Positions 11,231 to 21,700 of a stretch of 64,000 nucleotides of DNA are shown here, one piece after another. The stretch covers positions 28,215,301-28,279,300 of the forward strand of contig NC_087066.1 in NCBI RefSeq assembly GCF_963678635.1. Direction: 5' to 3'. Each line of letters opens with the position of its first letter. The stretch's first letter is position 1. Under the pieces are notes generated by a model that had not been told where the DNA came from, did not search any database, and saw nothing but the letters and a program-made list of their open reading frames with translations. The stretch comes from Symsagittifera roscoffensis (Eukaryota; Xenacoelomorpha; Acoela; Convolutidae). The translations under genes and the position numbers were made by a program.

Positions 11231-13514
11231 AGAAAACGGATTATTGTACCGCTGTAAAGCCTCCTAATGCGGTCTAACTGACTTAAAACTAGGTTGGCTG
11301 ACTCGGTCAACCTTCCCAGTAGGATAAAATGGTGATCTTATAAAATGTTCTGTGACTCGGACTGTTCCCTAAAATTTGAACCCTCCGAAACAACAAAATC
11401 TGAAAAAAGAATTTTTCCTAAAGTTATCGACCCAAAAAAGGGTAGCGGTCTAGGAAAGCAATCAAAAACTTCGGTTTATGGTACCAGAGTTATTCCGATT
11501 GGTTGGCTAGTCCTTGAGAAATCACCAAAAGCACGTTCGTCAAATTGGCCCATTTTTACCACCTACATAGGTTCTGAAAAATTTTTTCCGCAATTCTAAG
11601 TGAAAGTGTCTAAAAATAACTGGAACGAGCGTAGTAGCCCCGTACGGCACTGGAATAATGCAAAAAACCGGATCAAAATTGGCTTGGAAACAAAACTGTG
11701 GCCAACAACTATCAAATTTGGACCCTCCGATTCCTTCCTTTTCTAATCTTTAAGTCTCTAGCTCTATTCACGGAGCTATTCGGAGGGTTGCTCAAAAATC
11801 TCTCTACCAACCGACCACATTATGCTAGCACGCTCCTGAAAAAAGTATCGCTCTAACTCTAAAAACTCAAAAACTCGATCCTCAAAACATATTGACAAAA
11901 TTCGGAAAATCTGAAAAAGTTTGATCGAAAAAATGTTGTTTTCGCCAACTTCTATTAAGTCTTTTTCCGCGCAGTTTCTTTAGTTGTGGGGATTGAACTA
12001 CGTAGTAGCTCACTGTACAGAAGCTTTTTGCTGTTCGGAAAAGTTCGGACATCTAAAATTTTGGGGTTTGACAGTTTGACAGAAAATTGGGGTGTTTCTC
12101 GGGTCTAAATAAGAGATAAGTAATAATAAGAATGATAATCTATTAGTAGTCGTTAATCAATATTATTATACCCTCTTTTGCACCAAAATACCCGATTTGA
12201 GACCCTTAAATCAGAAATTCGCAATCGATGGATGATGCAATCGCCCCCACCACTTAAGTTTTAATGAAATAGTACCCGAACGAAACTAAAGTTGTGTCAA
12301 CGATACCCAACAGTCGTTGTGGATGTTGTCCCTGGTGCCCCTGTTGAGTCTGGAACCCGTCGGTCAGCTTGCCACTCTACCCTCCGGTCACCGGCAAAAT
12401 CACCATTAACGTGCGTAAATACTCAAATACCTAACCCGCCACCAAACACTCAATCTTTCTATCAGAAATGATATAAATCAATTTGAAACAACAAAAAATA
12501 GGAAGCTCAGATTGCATCTCGTCCGGAAATAACTTATAAACTGTCACTTTATGTTTTTTACTGTTTTTGGTCTTTTTTGGATTTTTTACTGTTTTTTGTA
12601 TTTTTTTCTTTTCAGATAAATTTGTTTTTGGCTTTTTCTTGGTTATACACTATTTTTGTTTGGTTTTACGCTTTCTCTTTAATTGTTTTTGGTCCCGGGA
12701 CCATGGGATCAGCGGGCTCATGACTCCCCACCTAACCCTCAGGTACCAGGAATTTTCGATCTTAACTAAGTTAAAAAGCTAAAAAGTAGTAGGCGGGGGA
12801 TCGGCACCTTCCCCTAGTCCAACAAAGCTCATTAAGGCCTCTAACTCGGGCATACGCCCGGAGCGGAGGGTGCGTCGCTGAAACATTTGCTGATCATGAT
12901 GGTCTTATGCCTTGACAGGCCCACCCAGTAGCGCCATAAAAACGTCTGCCCAAATACTACACAGTGACGGAGCGTAGAAAAGGTACCTATTAACAATTTG
13001 CCGGCGTCAGTTACCTAAGTTCTACTCGTTTTTCACCGCCTCGACCTAGCCAGTTGATTTTCTGGTGTGTGTAGGGCTAAATGAAAAGTCACTATTTTTT
13101 AGGCCATCAGTCCAACGACTTTTAATCAGCTTCCGTTTACATGCGAACACAACCACATAGCTGGGTCTCGGATCCTCAGACTACATGATTGCTATTAAAA
13201 AGACGGCTCGAATATCCTATTTTACTATTTTTTTGGTGTCAGTTCTATATTGAATCCTTAATTAGCTGTCTTATCGTGCGTGATCGTCACGATAAGAGGC
13301 TTCGTTTTTTCTATATCTTCTACCGACTGTCTCTTGATATTTTGGTTGTTGTTCTGTTTTCTTCTGATTTTTGGCTCAAAATGGCCGTTTTTGCATTTCT
13401 CAGAAATGTGACGTCACAATTCGAACTTTTCAAAATTAAAATTCCGAACATTCTGACACTTCCTTTCATTAATAAATGATCGTTAGGGCCTTTAATTCTT
13501 CTTTCGGTTTGTGC

Positions 13515-13714
13515 NNNNNNNNNNNNNNNNNNNNNNNNNNNNNNNNNNNNNNNNNNNNNNNNNNNNNNNNNNNNNNNNNNNNNNNNNNNNNNNNNNNNNN
13601 NNNNNNNNNNNNNNNNNNNNNNNNNNNNNNNNNNNNNNNNNNNNNNNNNNNNNNNNNNNNNNNNNNNNNNNNNNNNNNNNNNNNNNNNNNNNNNNNNNNN
13701 NNNNNNNNNNNNNN
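13515..13714. other. Assembly gap, 200 N
   Basis: A run of exactly 200 N, a common placeholder for a gap of unknown size. It cuts off the N-terminal part of the capsid gene on its right, so other Polinton genes may be missing or misjoined here. Confidence 0.99.
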
Positions 13715-13716
13715 TT

Positions 13717-14064
13717 GTTTACCGAAACGGTCTGCCCATTGCAGGAACTCCTGTTTCAACGACTGATAACAAAAGAATATACTATAACACATTGGAAGCT
13801 CTAGACTTTGTTTTCAACAATAGTCATGGAATCAGTTTGGCTATTTATCACAACCATTATATTATGGCATTTGATCTCACATCTACTCAGGAGTCTTTAC
13901 ATGACTTTATTCATCCTGAATTGACCAATTGCACCATTTCAGTAGAACTGAAGTTTGATGCACCGCTGGGGTAAAATGTAGAATTACTTTTCATGGGAGA
14001 GCGTGCATCAACAGTTTACGTGCACTCCGATAGAAAAATAGCTAAAAACACTCTGATGAGTTGA
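13717..14064 (+). pseudogene. C-terminus of Polinton/adintovirus-like major capsid protein
   Basis: An open frame leaves the gap at 13717 and reads about 115 codons, with one in-frame stop at 13972-13974 (TAA), to TGA at 14062-14064. From memory, segments such as YRNGLPIAGTPV, HYIMAFDLT and an ELKFDAPL strand resemble the C-terminal jelly-roll of hexon-like capsid proteins in animal Polintons. These are often annotated as F54H12.2-like. The next gene, the capsid-type protease, starts 13 bases downstream in the same direction, which supports a virion module. Either the internal stop makes this copy defective, or it is a sequencing error, being one base. The N-terminal part is hidden by the gap. 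Family assignment is moderate. Confidence 0.5.
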
Positions 14065-14077
14065 CTCGGTGAAAAAA

Positions 14078-14515
14078 ATGGACAATTTACAGATTACTGA
14101 GCTTATTCACCGATGCAAGCATTTGAAACATCGATTTTGTGGCATTTTCCCCGCTAACTTAGTATTTAATACAGTATTGAAACGTGACAATACTTTCATG
14201 ATAGTGAACGCATCAAACTCAGACCAGCCAGGAACTCATTGGTTACTGTTTGCTCAAGCTGGTGGTCAAATCTTTTTTGCAGATCCTCTTGGACGAAGCC
14301 TACACAACTATCCACATGTATACAAAAATATGAGACGTTCTATCCATGAGGGAAACCAAATACTGATGAATAAGCCAATCCAATCAGCTAACTCGGTCTT
14401 GTGCGGACTTTATTGTATTTATGTTGCTCATGTTATAATTTCATCTAAATTTCCTATAGGTTTCAAGGTTAATGACCATGACATGATGCGTTTTGCTAAA
14501 CATATGATGTTATAA
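14078..14515 (+). CDS. Adenain-like cysteine protease (Polinton PRO)
   Basis: An intact 145-codon frame; I use ATG 14078 (a GTG lies three codons upstream). This family of small cysteine peptidases (C5/ULP-like fold) cleaves capsid precursors in adenoviruses and Polintons. The expected residues appear in order: His54 in GTHWLLF, Asp69 in FADPLG, Gln102 in KPIQSANS, and Cys109 in VLCGLYC. An N-terminal FCGIFPANLVF segment is also typical of Polinton proteases. Size is slightly below that of adenovirus protease. It lies 13 bp after the capsid fragment and ends before a convergent minus-strand gene. No damage is visible. Confidence 0.85.
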   Translation: MDNLQITELIHRCKHLKHRFCGIFPANLVFNTVLKRDNTFMIVNASNSDQPGTHWLLFAQAGGQIFFADPLGRSLHNYPHVYKNMRRSIHEGNQILMNKPIQSANSVLCGLYCIYVAHVIISSKFPIGFKVNDHDMMRFAKHMML

Positions 14516-14633
14516 CTTTGTGATACTGATGCATTTCTTTAATGATTTATAATTTAGTTTTAAGAAAAAAAACATGTTTTATGGTTGCTAGAACACTTGC
14601 CTCTAGCGTTATCGCAGGCTCTAAAAACCGTTT

Positions 14634-15263
14634 TCAGAGTTTAAATTTTTTTTCCATTATGAATTTAACAAACAAAGTATTTGAATCAATCTCTAAACGA
14701 CCATACCCACTCAAAATGATATCAATAATTTTAGAAAACTCGGCGGCATTATCACCATTCATAATGAAGCGTTCAATTGTTACATTATTGATTAAATCAG
14801 TTTGAGTTTGAATGGATCGAGTTTGTGAAGCAAAGCAAACTTGTGGCAATCTTCTTCGTAGAGAAGCACCACCAATGTCAGTTGAGTTGTTAATAGAATT
14901 GTTGTAGTTGACAGCAATTTTTAATTTTTCCATCAGGGGTCCCAATAGGTGAAGTTTACTGCAACCCAATATTAGATGCTTGAAAGATGAGAGTAGACAA
15001 GGTACAACGAAAGTGGTTGAGGTCATCTTTTTCACTACGTCGACACAATCCTTGGTTACTTCGATGAGAACATGGATGTGGGGATGGTCATTGTCGAGCA
15101 ATTGGGCGCAAGACTCGTTCTGAATTGAGTGGGTTGCAAATGCAAAATTTGTGTTTAGAGGGAGTTGTGAGGCGTCGGGTTCGTTGTTCAGAAGAAAAAA
15201 TTTAAAATTCTTTCGAAATTCTTTAAAAAATTCCGGCGACTGCTCATACATTGCTTCAACCAT
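14634..15263 (-). CDS. Unknown 209-aa Polinton-module protein with HUH-like motif
   Basis: Intact minus-strand frame, convergent with the protease and 44 bp downstream of the next minus-strand gene. I do not recognise the family. Residues 38-45 form a hydrophobic strand (TNFAFATH). They are followed after about 15 residues by HPHIHVLIEV (His62-Ile-His64), which fits the metal-binding motif II of HUH replication nucleases such as parvovirus NS1 or Rep proteins. The required Tyr-x-x-Lys catalytic motif is not seen downstream (nearest tyrosines are in VNYNN and SGYGR), so nuclease function is doubtful. The C-terminus is basic. It could equally be an unrelated structural or regulatory protein. 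Confidence 0.45.
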   Translation of the reverse strand: MVEAMYEQSPEFFKEFRKNFKFFLLNNEPDASQLPLNTNFAFATHSIQNESCAQLLDNDHPHIHVLIEVTKDCVDVVKKMTSTTFVVPCLLSSFKHLILGCSKLHLLGPLMEKLKIAVNYNNSINNSTDIGGASLRRRLPQVCFASQTRSIQTQTDLINNVTIERFIMNGDNAAEFSKIIDIILSGYGRLEIDSNTLFVKFIMEKKFKL

Positions 15264-15307
15264 TCTGCTGGTTAAATCAAATTATTCAAACGTTTTTTTT
15301 TTCTGTT

Positions 15308-15733
15308 TCAGGCAACTCTACACTTTTTATTATTCGAGTATTCATCATCCGCATCGTTTTCATCGCCACTTTCAGCACATTCTTTTTTGGGAGGGACTAA
15401 TCGTTTTGACGTGTATCGTCTTTTATGATGTTTATCATTTACAGCTGAGGAGGATGAGGAAGAAGATGAAGTCTTTTCACCAGTTTGTTTTTTAACCAAT
15501 TTTTTAATCTTTGAATAATTATCTGCCAAACAATCAAATTCTCTTGTCGTTAAGGTCACTGCTTGATAACATTTAAATACACCATCTTCATTCTTTTTAT
15601 ATAACTTAACTGTGATATATGTACCCGTTTTGTCAAAAGTTTTCGTTCCAACCCGTACAATGCGTTTTTCTCCCGAAGAAATATCTTGAAAATCATCGTA
15701 AAAGTCTGTATCATTTTCTAGCGACGAGTACAT
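15308..15733 (-). CDS. PC4-like small DNA-binding protein
   Basis: The open frame extends upstream to 15820, but the ATG at 15733 gives a 141-aa product beginning MYSSLEND, and I prefer it because the upstream part is hydrophobic filler. Residues about 24-82 (RIVRVGTKTFDKTGTYITVK through a KCYQAVTLTTREFDCL segment to an IKKLVKK helix) match the layout of the PC4/SUB1 fold: a four-stranded sheet with a basic first strand, a turn with DG, a T/S-L-T entry and a final helix. PC4 proteins bind single-stranded DNA. The tail has eight serines (89-96), a basic HHKRRYTSKR patch and an acidic end. In a protein-primed replication module an ssDNA binder would make sense; this is inference from pattern, not a search. 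Confidence 0.45.
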   Translation of the reverse strand: MYSSLENDTDFYDDFQDISSGEKRIVRVGTKTFDKTGTYITVKLYKKNEDGVFKCYQAVTLTTREFDCLADNYSKIKKLVKKQTGEKTSSSSSSSSAVNDKHHKRRYTSKRLVPPKKECAESGDENDADDEYSNNKKCRVA

Positions 15734-16437
15734 AGTGGTGGTGGTAACGGTAGTGACTTGTTGGTTCAACTGTTTTATGATAGAATGAAATGAATAATGA
15801 ATTGGATAGAAGATAAACAAATATCTGTGGATTTACTTTTATGGCGCCCCTTCAGCCTATAGCGGGAGAATTTAATTAGTTTTTGCAATTGGATTTGTAT
15901 AAGATAAAAGCGTGTTCATTGCATCTGTCATTTCTGTCTGGAAAGCACATAAATGGGTCATAAATCTCAGTTAATGTTACATGTTGGCATACATGTACTC
16001 ACTTTGAAGTGGAGACCTTTAAAGCCCCTCGTCCGGGGGACATAACAAAAAGCGTCATGCACTCTATTTGAAGTAGAGATAGCATTAGCTTGCATCTGTC
16101 TGGCAAATTCCCGTTTTAGCTCATAAATCTCAACGTTTTTACCCTGGCGGCATGCATGTTATCTCTTTGAAGTGTAAAATTTTTGTCATTTTGTGCTTAG
16201 GGTATCATAAAAAGGCGCCATGCTGTTTCTTTGAAGTGTAGATTTTCAAAGCGTTCACATTTCTACTTTAATTGCAAAAGCCCTGAAAACATATTAAAAT
16301 TTCACAAAACCAGATTTATGGTAATTGGCTAAATCTTAGACCACCAGCAATAAAAAACTAAAAGTGGTAGGTCAAACTAAATCTACTCACTATTTTTATT
16401 CAATCTCTCAAAATCAGTCAATACAAAATTTTCAACG
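15734..16437. promoter_or_regulatory. Divergent intergenic region with four 24-bp direct repeats
   Basis: This gap separates the minus-strand PC4-like gene from the plus-strand 222-aa gene, so it should hold both promoters. Four direct copies of a motif near CATGnnnTCnCTTTGAAGTG, often extended by TAGA, start at about 15992, 16056, 16155 and 16219. A CCCCTCGTCCGGGG stem sits at 16025-16038 between copies one and two. Such iterated motifs suggest a transcription-factor or initiator-protein binding array. Confidence 0.55.
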
Positions 16438-17106
16438 ATGGCAACTCCACTGCAAATCATTTCAATTAATTCTCTTGAAAGAGCTATATTATACCAAACT
16501 TATACCAGAGATTCTATCGTAGTGGTTCAACAGGAACGGAAAATGCGTCATCGAAAAACAAGTCCTTTCAACGATCTTGATCCAGGAAGCAGAGAATTCG
16601 ATGAATGGGTCACTAAAAACCATATGATGTTACCCAACTATTTGCTAGATCAAATTGGTATCCTCATACAAAACAGAAAACAGGTCTACGAGAGTTGCTG
16701 TGTGACTGAATCGTATCCTGCGCTGAAGCGCACAGATATTCAAGACCCTACTTGCCTTGATCGTTCACCGAGAAAAATACTGTTTAACTACGATTGCCAA
16801 TCGATCCCCTTTTACGAAAATCAGGAAGGATACAATAGAGATTTAGCAGAGCGAGAAAGCTACTGGAACATTGAGTCGATTGAGTCACCAGATTCAATAG
16901 AGAAAAAAGATGAGGACCAGCAGACGCCCAAAACCCCAATAAAACCGGATATTTTTTCAATCACTCAACAACAGCAGCAGCATACTTCTTCTACTTCTTC
17001 TTCCGGCAGTCAAAGTCCCACTGCACCAAACTTAGTGGCTGAGACGCCGCCTATCAATGCTTGCTTTGCGCCGAAAAAACGCAAATTGCAATTTAGAGAT
17101 CTCTGA
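16438..17106 (+). CDS. Unknown 222-aa protein with C-terminal nuclear localisation signal
   Basis: Intact plus-strand frame starting ATG 16438, preceded by an A-rich context. I do not recognise the family. The first 140 residues look folded and mixed in composition (for example LDPGSREFDEWVTKNHMMLP). Then comes an acidic/proline segment (about 145-170), a QQQQQ tract and a serine/threonine-rich stretch (about 175-205). The C-terminus is PKKRKLQFRDL, a classical SV40-type nuclear signal. AATAAA occurs about 160 bp downstream. Position between the divergent repeat array and the polymerase suggests a regulatory or replication accessory protein, but that is inference. Confidence 0.6.
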   Translation: MATPLQIISINSLERAILYQTYTRDSIVVVQQERKMRHRKTSPFNDLDPGSREFDEWVTKNHMMLPNYLLDQIGILIQNRKQVYESCCVTESYPALKRTDIQDPTCLDRSPRKILFNYDCQSIPFYENQEGYNRDLAERESYWNIESIESPDSIEKKDEDQQTPKTPIKPDIFSITQQQQQHTSSTSSSGSQSPTAPNLVAETPPINACFAPKKRKLQFRDL

Positions 17107-18765
17107 AAACTCAAAAAAAACTTTGTTTCCACCGAGAGTGCACCAGTTTGGGGGTTTATTATTTAGTTTGATAAGTTTTTATTATTGTGGCTTAATCTTT
17201 GTTTACGTTTTGTTTATGATTTTTCTCTAATTTAAAGTTTGCTTTGTGATTTTCAATCAATAGAAAGGAAATAAAAACAAAAGAAAAAATTAATAGAAAA
17301 AAAATCAAAATAACTTTAAAAAGTCGGCATAAAAGTCTAAAAGTATAAATTTTGATAAATTTCTCGTCAAATCCAACTTAATTATATCAGTGTTTTTTAA
17401 TGCTCATTTCGAAAAACCAAAAAAAAAATAAACTGAATACTCTTCCTAAGATTTTATCTAATGATGTTGAAACAAAAAACATAAAAATGTTTTTGTTATG
17501 TTTTTTCATAATAGTTTTCAAAATATAAATATTAACACAGAAAAAGATTAAGAGAGAGAGAGAGAGAGAACTGACGATCCATAAACCCCATTATTATCCC
17601 TTTTGGGATATAGCTTTTTCAAAAGAAAGCTATTTATGGATGGGTCCAGCAATTCTGCCGGTTACTCAACCATAGTTACTTTTGGCTCTTTACACTCTCT
17701 GTTTTTTTTTCTCTCTCTCTAATATGTCTACAGCCTGATGGGGTTATCCAGGACTTTTAGGAGTAGACTTTAGAGAGTGTATGAGCCAGTATAAAGCATG
17801 ATATATAATAAAATTACATGTCTATAACAGATTTCACGTTTAATAATACTCATTTTCAGGTTAAAATGGTTAAAAAATTCAAAATATGTTTTTTTTCTCG
17901 ATTTTTCAACATGGGTTACAAACCTGTCCAATAAATCACGACAAATTGATTGGACCAGGTTTCATTGGATTTGGAGACAAAAAAGTTTTTTTGTAATTTT
18001 TTTTTTTTCACTACAAGAATATGTACTAAAAATGAAACATCTCAAATTTTTGACCCGACATTACAGTGGGGCAAGCGTTTCAGAGGTTCCTAATGAATAG
18101 CACTGCCGGGTAGTTATTGCCTACTGTACCAAACGGCCCTGCATCAATCTTTTGATGAACTATATAAGAAATTTGTCATAGAATACTAATTTATTTGAGA
18201 AATGAACAAAATTCTCAAGTACCCTTTATCAATTTTGTCAGGTATGTTTGACTTGACTTGATTGGTGGGTCTTCCTTGCTTGACTTGATTGGTGGGTTAC
18301 CATTTTGGTTGAAACAAAAAAACTTGGCAAAAAAATTCAAATATATTTTCAATATTTAGCCAAGTTGACTAAACAGGGAAGTTGATAATAGCAGTGGGTG
18401 TTAACATTCATACACTTTAGGTAAAAGAAATAACCTTCCCGGGTTGATCCCGTCATGGAATTGTCAGCTACTCTAACCACAACTATTTATGCTGTTTAAT
18501 ACAGTTGAGTCATTTAACAAATATCGAATTGACAGTCATTTCATAAAACCATATAAAGCCCCAAAACTACAACCACTTCAAAGCCACTGTTAATTTTATG
18601 CTTCACCCACGTAATTGAGTTTAATTAATTGAGTCTTGATTCAAATTTTGTTTTTGAAAAACTTTTTACTTCTCGCTTTTGCTTTGTCAAAATCAGCTTT
18701 GGTAAAACTTGAAAAATTTCTTGAAAAGAATTCTTCTTTCCTGAACACTCAATCTTGAACCAACA
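17107..18765. other. Long intergenic region upstream of PolB
   Basis: About 1.66 kb without a gene. It holds a strongly folded block (17549-17745), a duplicated CTTGACTTGATTGGTGGGT (about 18252 and 18278) and AT-rich spacer. The promoter of the polymerase gene should lie at its right end; no clear TATA box was singled out. Confidence 0.5.
17549..17745 (+). other. Three-way-junction-like stem structure within a GA/TC clamp
   Basis: ATCCATAAA (17577-17585) pairs with TTTATGGAT (17633-17641). Between them sit two perfect hairpins: ATCCC-TTTT-GGGAT (17596-17609) and ATAGCTTT-8 nt-AAAGCTAT (17610-17633). Further out, a (GA)n run (about 17551-17569) faces a (CT)n run (about 17710-17720), and CCCCAT (17586) faces ATGGGG (17739). 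No hammerhead or tRNA core was recognised. Confidence 0.65.
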
Positions 18766-21700
18766 ATGCCCAACTCAAGTGGAAAACAGACACCATTCAT
18801 TTGTTCGACCTGCTCGAAAGTCTTTAGTTCACCAAGGAACTTGAGACGACATGAAGAAAATATCCATAAGATATTCGCAGCCCCACCGCCACCAACTAAA
18901 TGTGACGAATGTCGAGAATCCTTCAGCTCGCTGGCAGAAGCTAGGGAACATGTTGAGCTAGCTCACAACGTCTCAACTGATAGTCTTTGTATCTACTGTC
19001 ATACAATCTTCCTCTCGGTTGAGAAGTTCCGGCAACATATGTCGAAAAACCATCAACTACCCATTTGGACTCCCGGAAATGAGGTGGGAACATCATCTGC
19101 TCCAACTGAATCTGCGTTTAGGGGAAATTTAAGACGATACGAGTTGAACGTTAAGGAGGATGAATTAGATCTGATGAATGTAATCATGCGAAACAAAGAG
19201 GAAATTGATGCGTTGATAGACGAAAGAGTGCAGGAAGGACCCTGTAAATTTCAACTGCATGTGGACGTGAGTATGATTAAGTTCTCGAGCGATAGAAACG
19301 AAACTGGTGACGGGGAATTACGCCACGAGAAGACAATGTTATATCTGAATTCTAAGATGATCAATGTCTTCTTCAATGGAATCGAGAAAGAGACATATTT
19401 GGAAATGATTGAGCATATGGTCAATGCCATCAACACGTTCGCTTCTCACGGTAGCGGTTGGATTGTGGAGCGCATTGAAAAGCTGGCTGTAAGTTTTGCA
19501 GCATTTTCTCCTATCCGTGCTGGCTCATACATTGACCTTCCCGATTCATTGAAACCGGTGAAACAGAGTTTCACCAACATTAAAACGAGAAACGATCAGA
19601 AGTGCTTTCTATACTGCTTTGTGGCCGCGTACCATGATCGATATTCAGAGACCACAACTGCTCTTTATCCTGCTGCCCAAAGCTACCAACATCAAAACAA
19701 ACTGAAAAATTACAAGCTCTCCCAAGAACATGTTGTGAAAATTGAAGGCTGGTACGAGATACCAATGGGACTATATGATATTGACCGATTTGAACAACTT
19801 AACAACTGTCAAGTCAATGTATTCCGGTGAGCAATGATTTTTTTTTGACAAAACATTTGTTTAATCATGTATAACACATTACGTTCATCCAGAAACCCGA
19901 GCACTCAATTGTTTGTTTTCATTAGGTACAAAGAAGGTGAATTGCTACCTTTGAGAGTGTCCAGCAAATACTCAAGTGATCTATGTGTTGACCTACTACT
20001 ACTCAGCAACGGACAGACTCATCACTATGTGCTGATCACTGATTTGATGAGGGTTGTGGAATATGTGCGTGGAAAACTACACCGAGACCAAAACCAAATT
20101 TGCCGCAAATGCTTTCATACATGTTCATCCATCGATACACTACAAAGGCACCAGGAAATGTGCTACCAAGACGAGGGAGTGGTAATCACTATGCCAAAAC
20201 CGGGAAAGGACACTCATCGTTTCAAAAATTTAACTGCCCGCTGGTATGTACCGAGAGTTATTTACTTTGACCTCGAATTGCTACTACTACCCGTATACGG
20301 ACCGCAACCCGACCCCGAAAAATCTAGCACCCAAACACTAGAGATTCATCAACCATGCCGTTACGCTCTGGCCGTTGTTGAATTTGGGAAGCGTGAAGTT
20401 TTAAAGTTTGAACTGAAGAGAGGAGAAAATGTTATGAAGGAATTGATCGCCTCGCTCGAATCTTTGGCGAAACAAATATACCTCGAAAAACGAAAATATT
20501 ACACGTTCACTGGCACACCAAGTTGCACGCGTGAAGAAGCGCACACTTGTTGGATATGTGAAATAGAATGTGCTGACAATGACCAAGTTGTACTTGATCA
20601 CTGTCACTATACCAACAAGTTCTTGGGGTGGGCGCATAACGAATGCAATATCAATCGAAAAACGGCGAACTATATACCCGTAATAGCGCATAACTTGTCA
20701 AACTATGATCTGCATTTCATTATAAAAGCGCTCTCAAACAGTAACCCCGAAAACACTTACTCAGTGATCCCTTCCACTGAGGAGAAGTATATATCACTCA
20801 CTATGTCGGTCTATATCAAATCATACACCGATAAAAATGGAAAACTTAAAAAAGTGTATGAAAATCTACGTTTCATAGACTCCAATAAATTCATGATGTC
20901 CCCCCTTTCAAAACTCGTCGAATACTTGCCGGAAGAAAAATTTTTCCTACTGGAAAATTACTTTGAAGAACTTGGTTACTCATCAGAACAGATAGCATTG
21001 CTAAAACAAAAAGGTTTCTACCCGTATTCATACTTTAGTAGTTTTGAAAAGTTTCGAGAAACCCGACTGCCACCTAGAAAAATGTGGAGCAACACTTTAC
21101 AGGGAGGGGAAATAAGTGTTTCGAAAAATCAGTACAACCATGCCATTAAAATTTTCGCCGAAATGAAATGCGCATCACTAGGCGAGTACCATGATGTATA
21201 CCTAGCAACGGACGTACTACTACTCGCTTCAGTATTCGAAGCCTTTCGTGAAGTTTGTTACGAAACGTACGGATTAGATTGTGCATGCTACTTCACGGCT
21301 AGTAACCTCTCGGGCGATGCATTCTTAAAAGTCTGCAATGCAGACCTCAAGTTACTTACTGAAAGGGAGCATTTGAACATGGTTCAAAAAATGATACGGG
21401 GAGGGATGTCATCGATATATGCACGCCGTTTTTTTAAAGCCAACAACAAATACCTCGAAGACTACAATCCTGAAGAGCCCTCTAGCTATCTATTGAATAT
21501 AGACGCTAACAATTTATACGGGGGTATTATGAAACACTGTCCCCTTCCCATCAAAGATTTCTCAATAGTTGAGGAAAGTCTCGAATTTATTTTGCAAACC
21601 GACGATAAATCTGAGTGGGGATACATTTTGGAAGTGGATCTCAGTATACCTGAAGAACTTCAAGATTACTTTGCAGACTACCCGCTAGCCCCCTCACGTG

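Larger units (their letters stand above)
10047..13514. other. Repeat-bearing non-coding stretch, possibly old retroelement ends
   Basis: No convincing gene. It contains a duplicated hairpin segment (10441-10726), a GGAGGGTT-rich tract (about 10970-11230, with stray copies to 11790) and a locally GC-richer part at 12240-13160. Part of this may be leader or LTR of the minus-strand gag element, but I could not find a matching LTR pair. The frame at 13189-13479 is hydrophobic AT-rich translation without family features. Confidence 0.4.

Noticed and set aside
13469-13804. Three open frames spanning the N run
   Set aside because: They are open only because N translates as X; the real reading right of the gap is the capsid frame starting 13717.
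17549-17745. Hammerhead ribozyme
   Set aside because: CTGACGA near 17571 and CTGATGG near 17735 recall part of the core, but the matching GAAA and cleavage-site elements are not in place.
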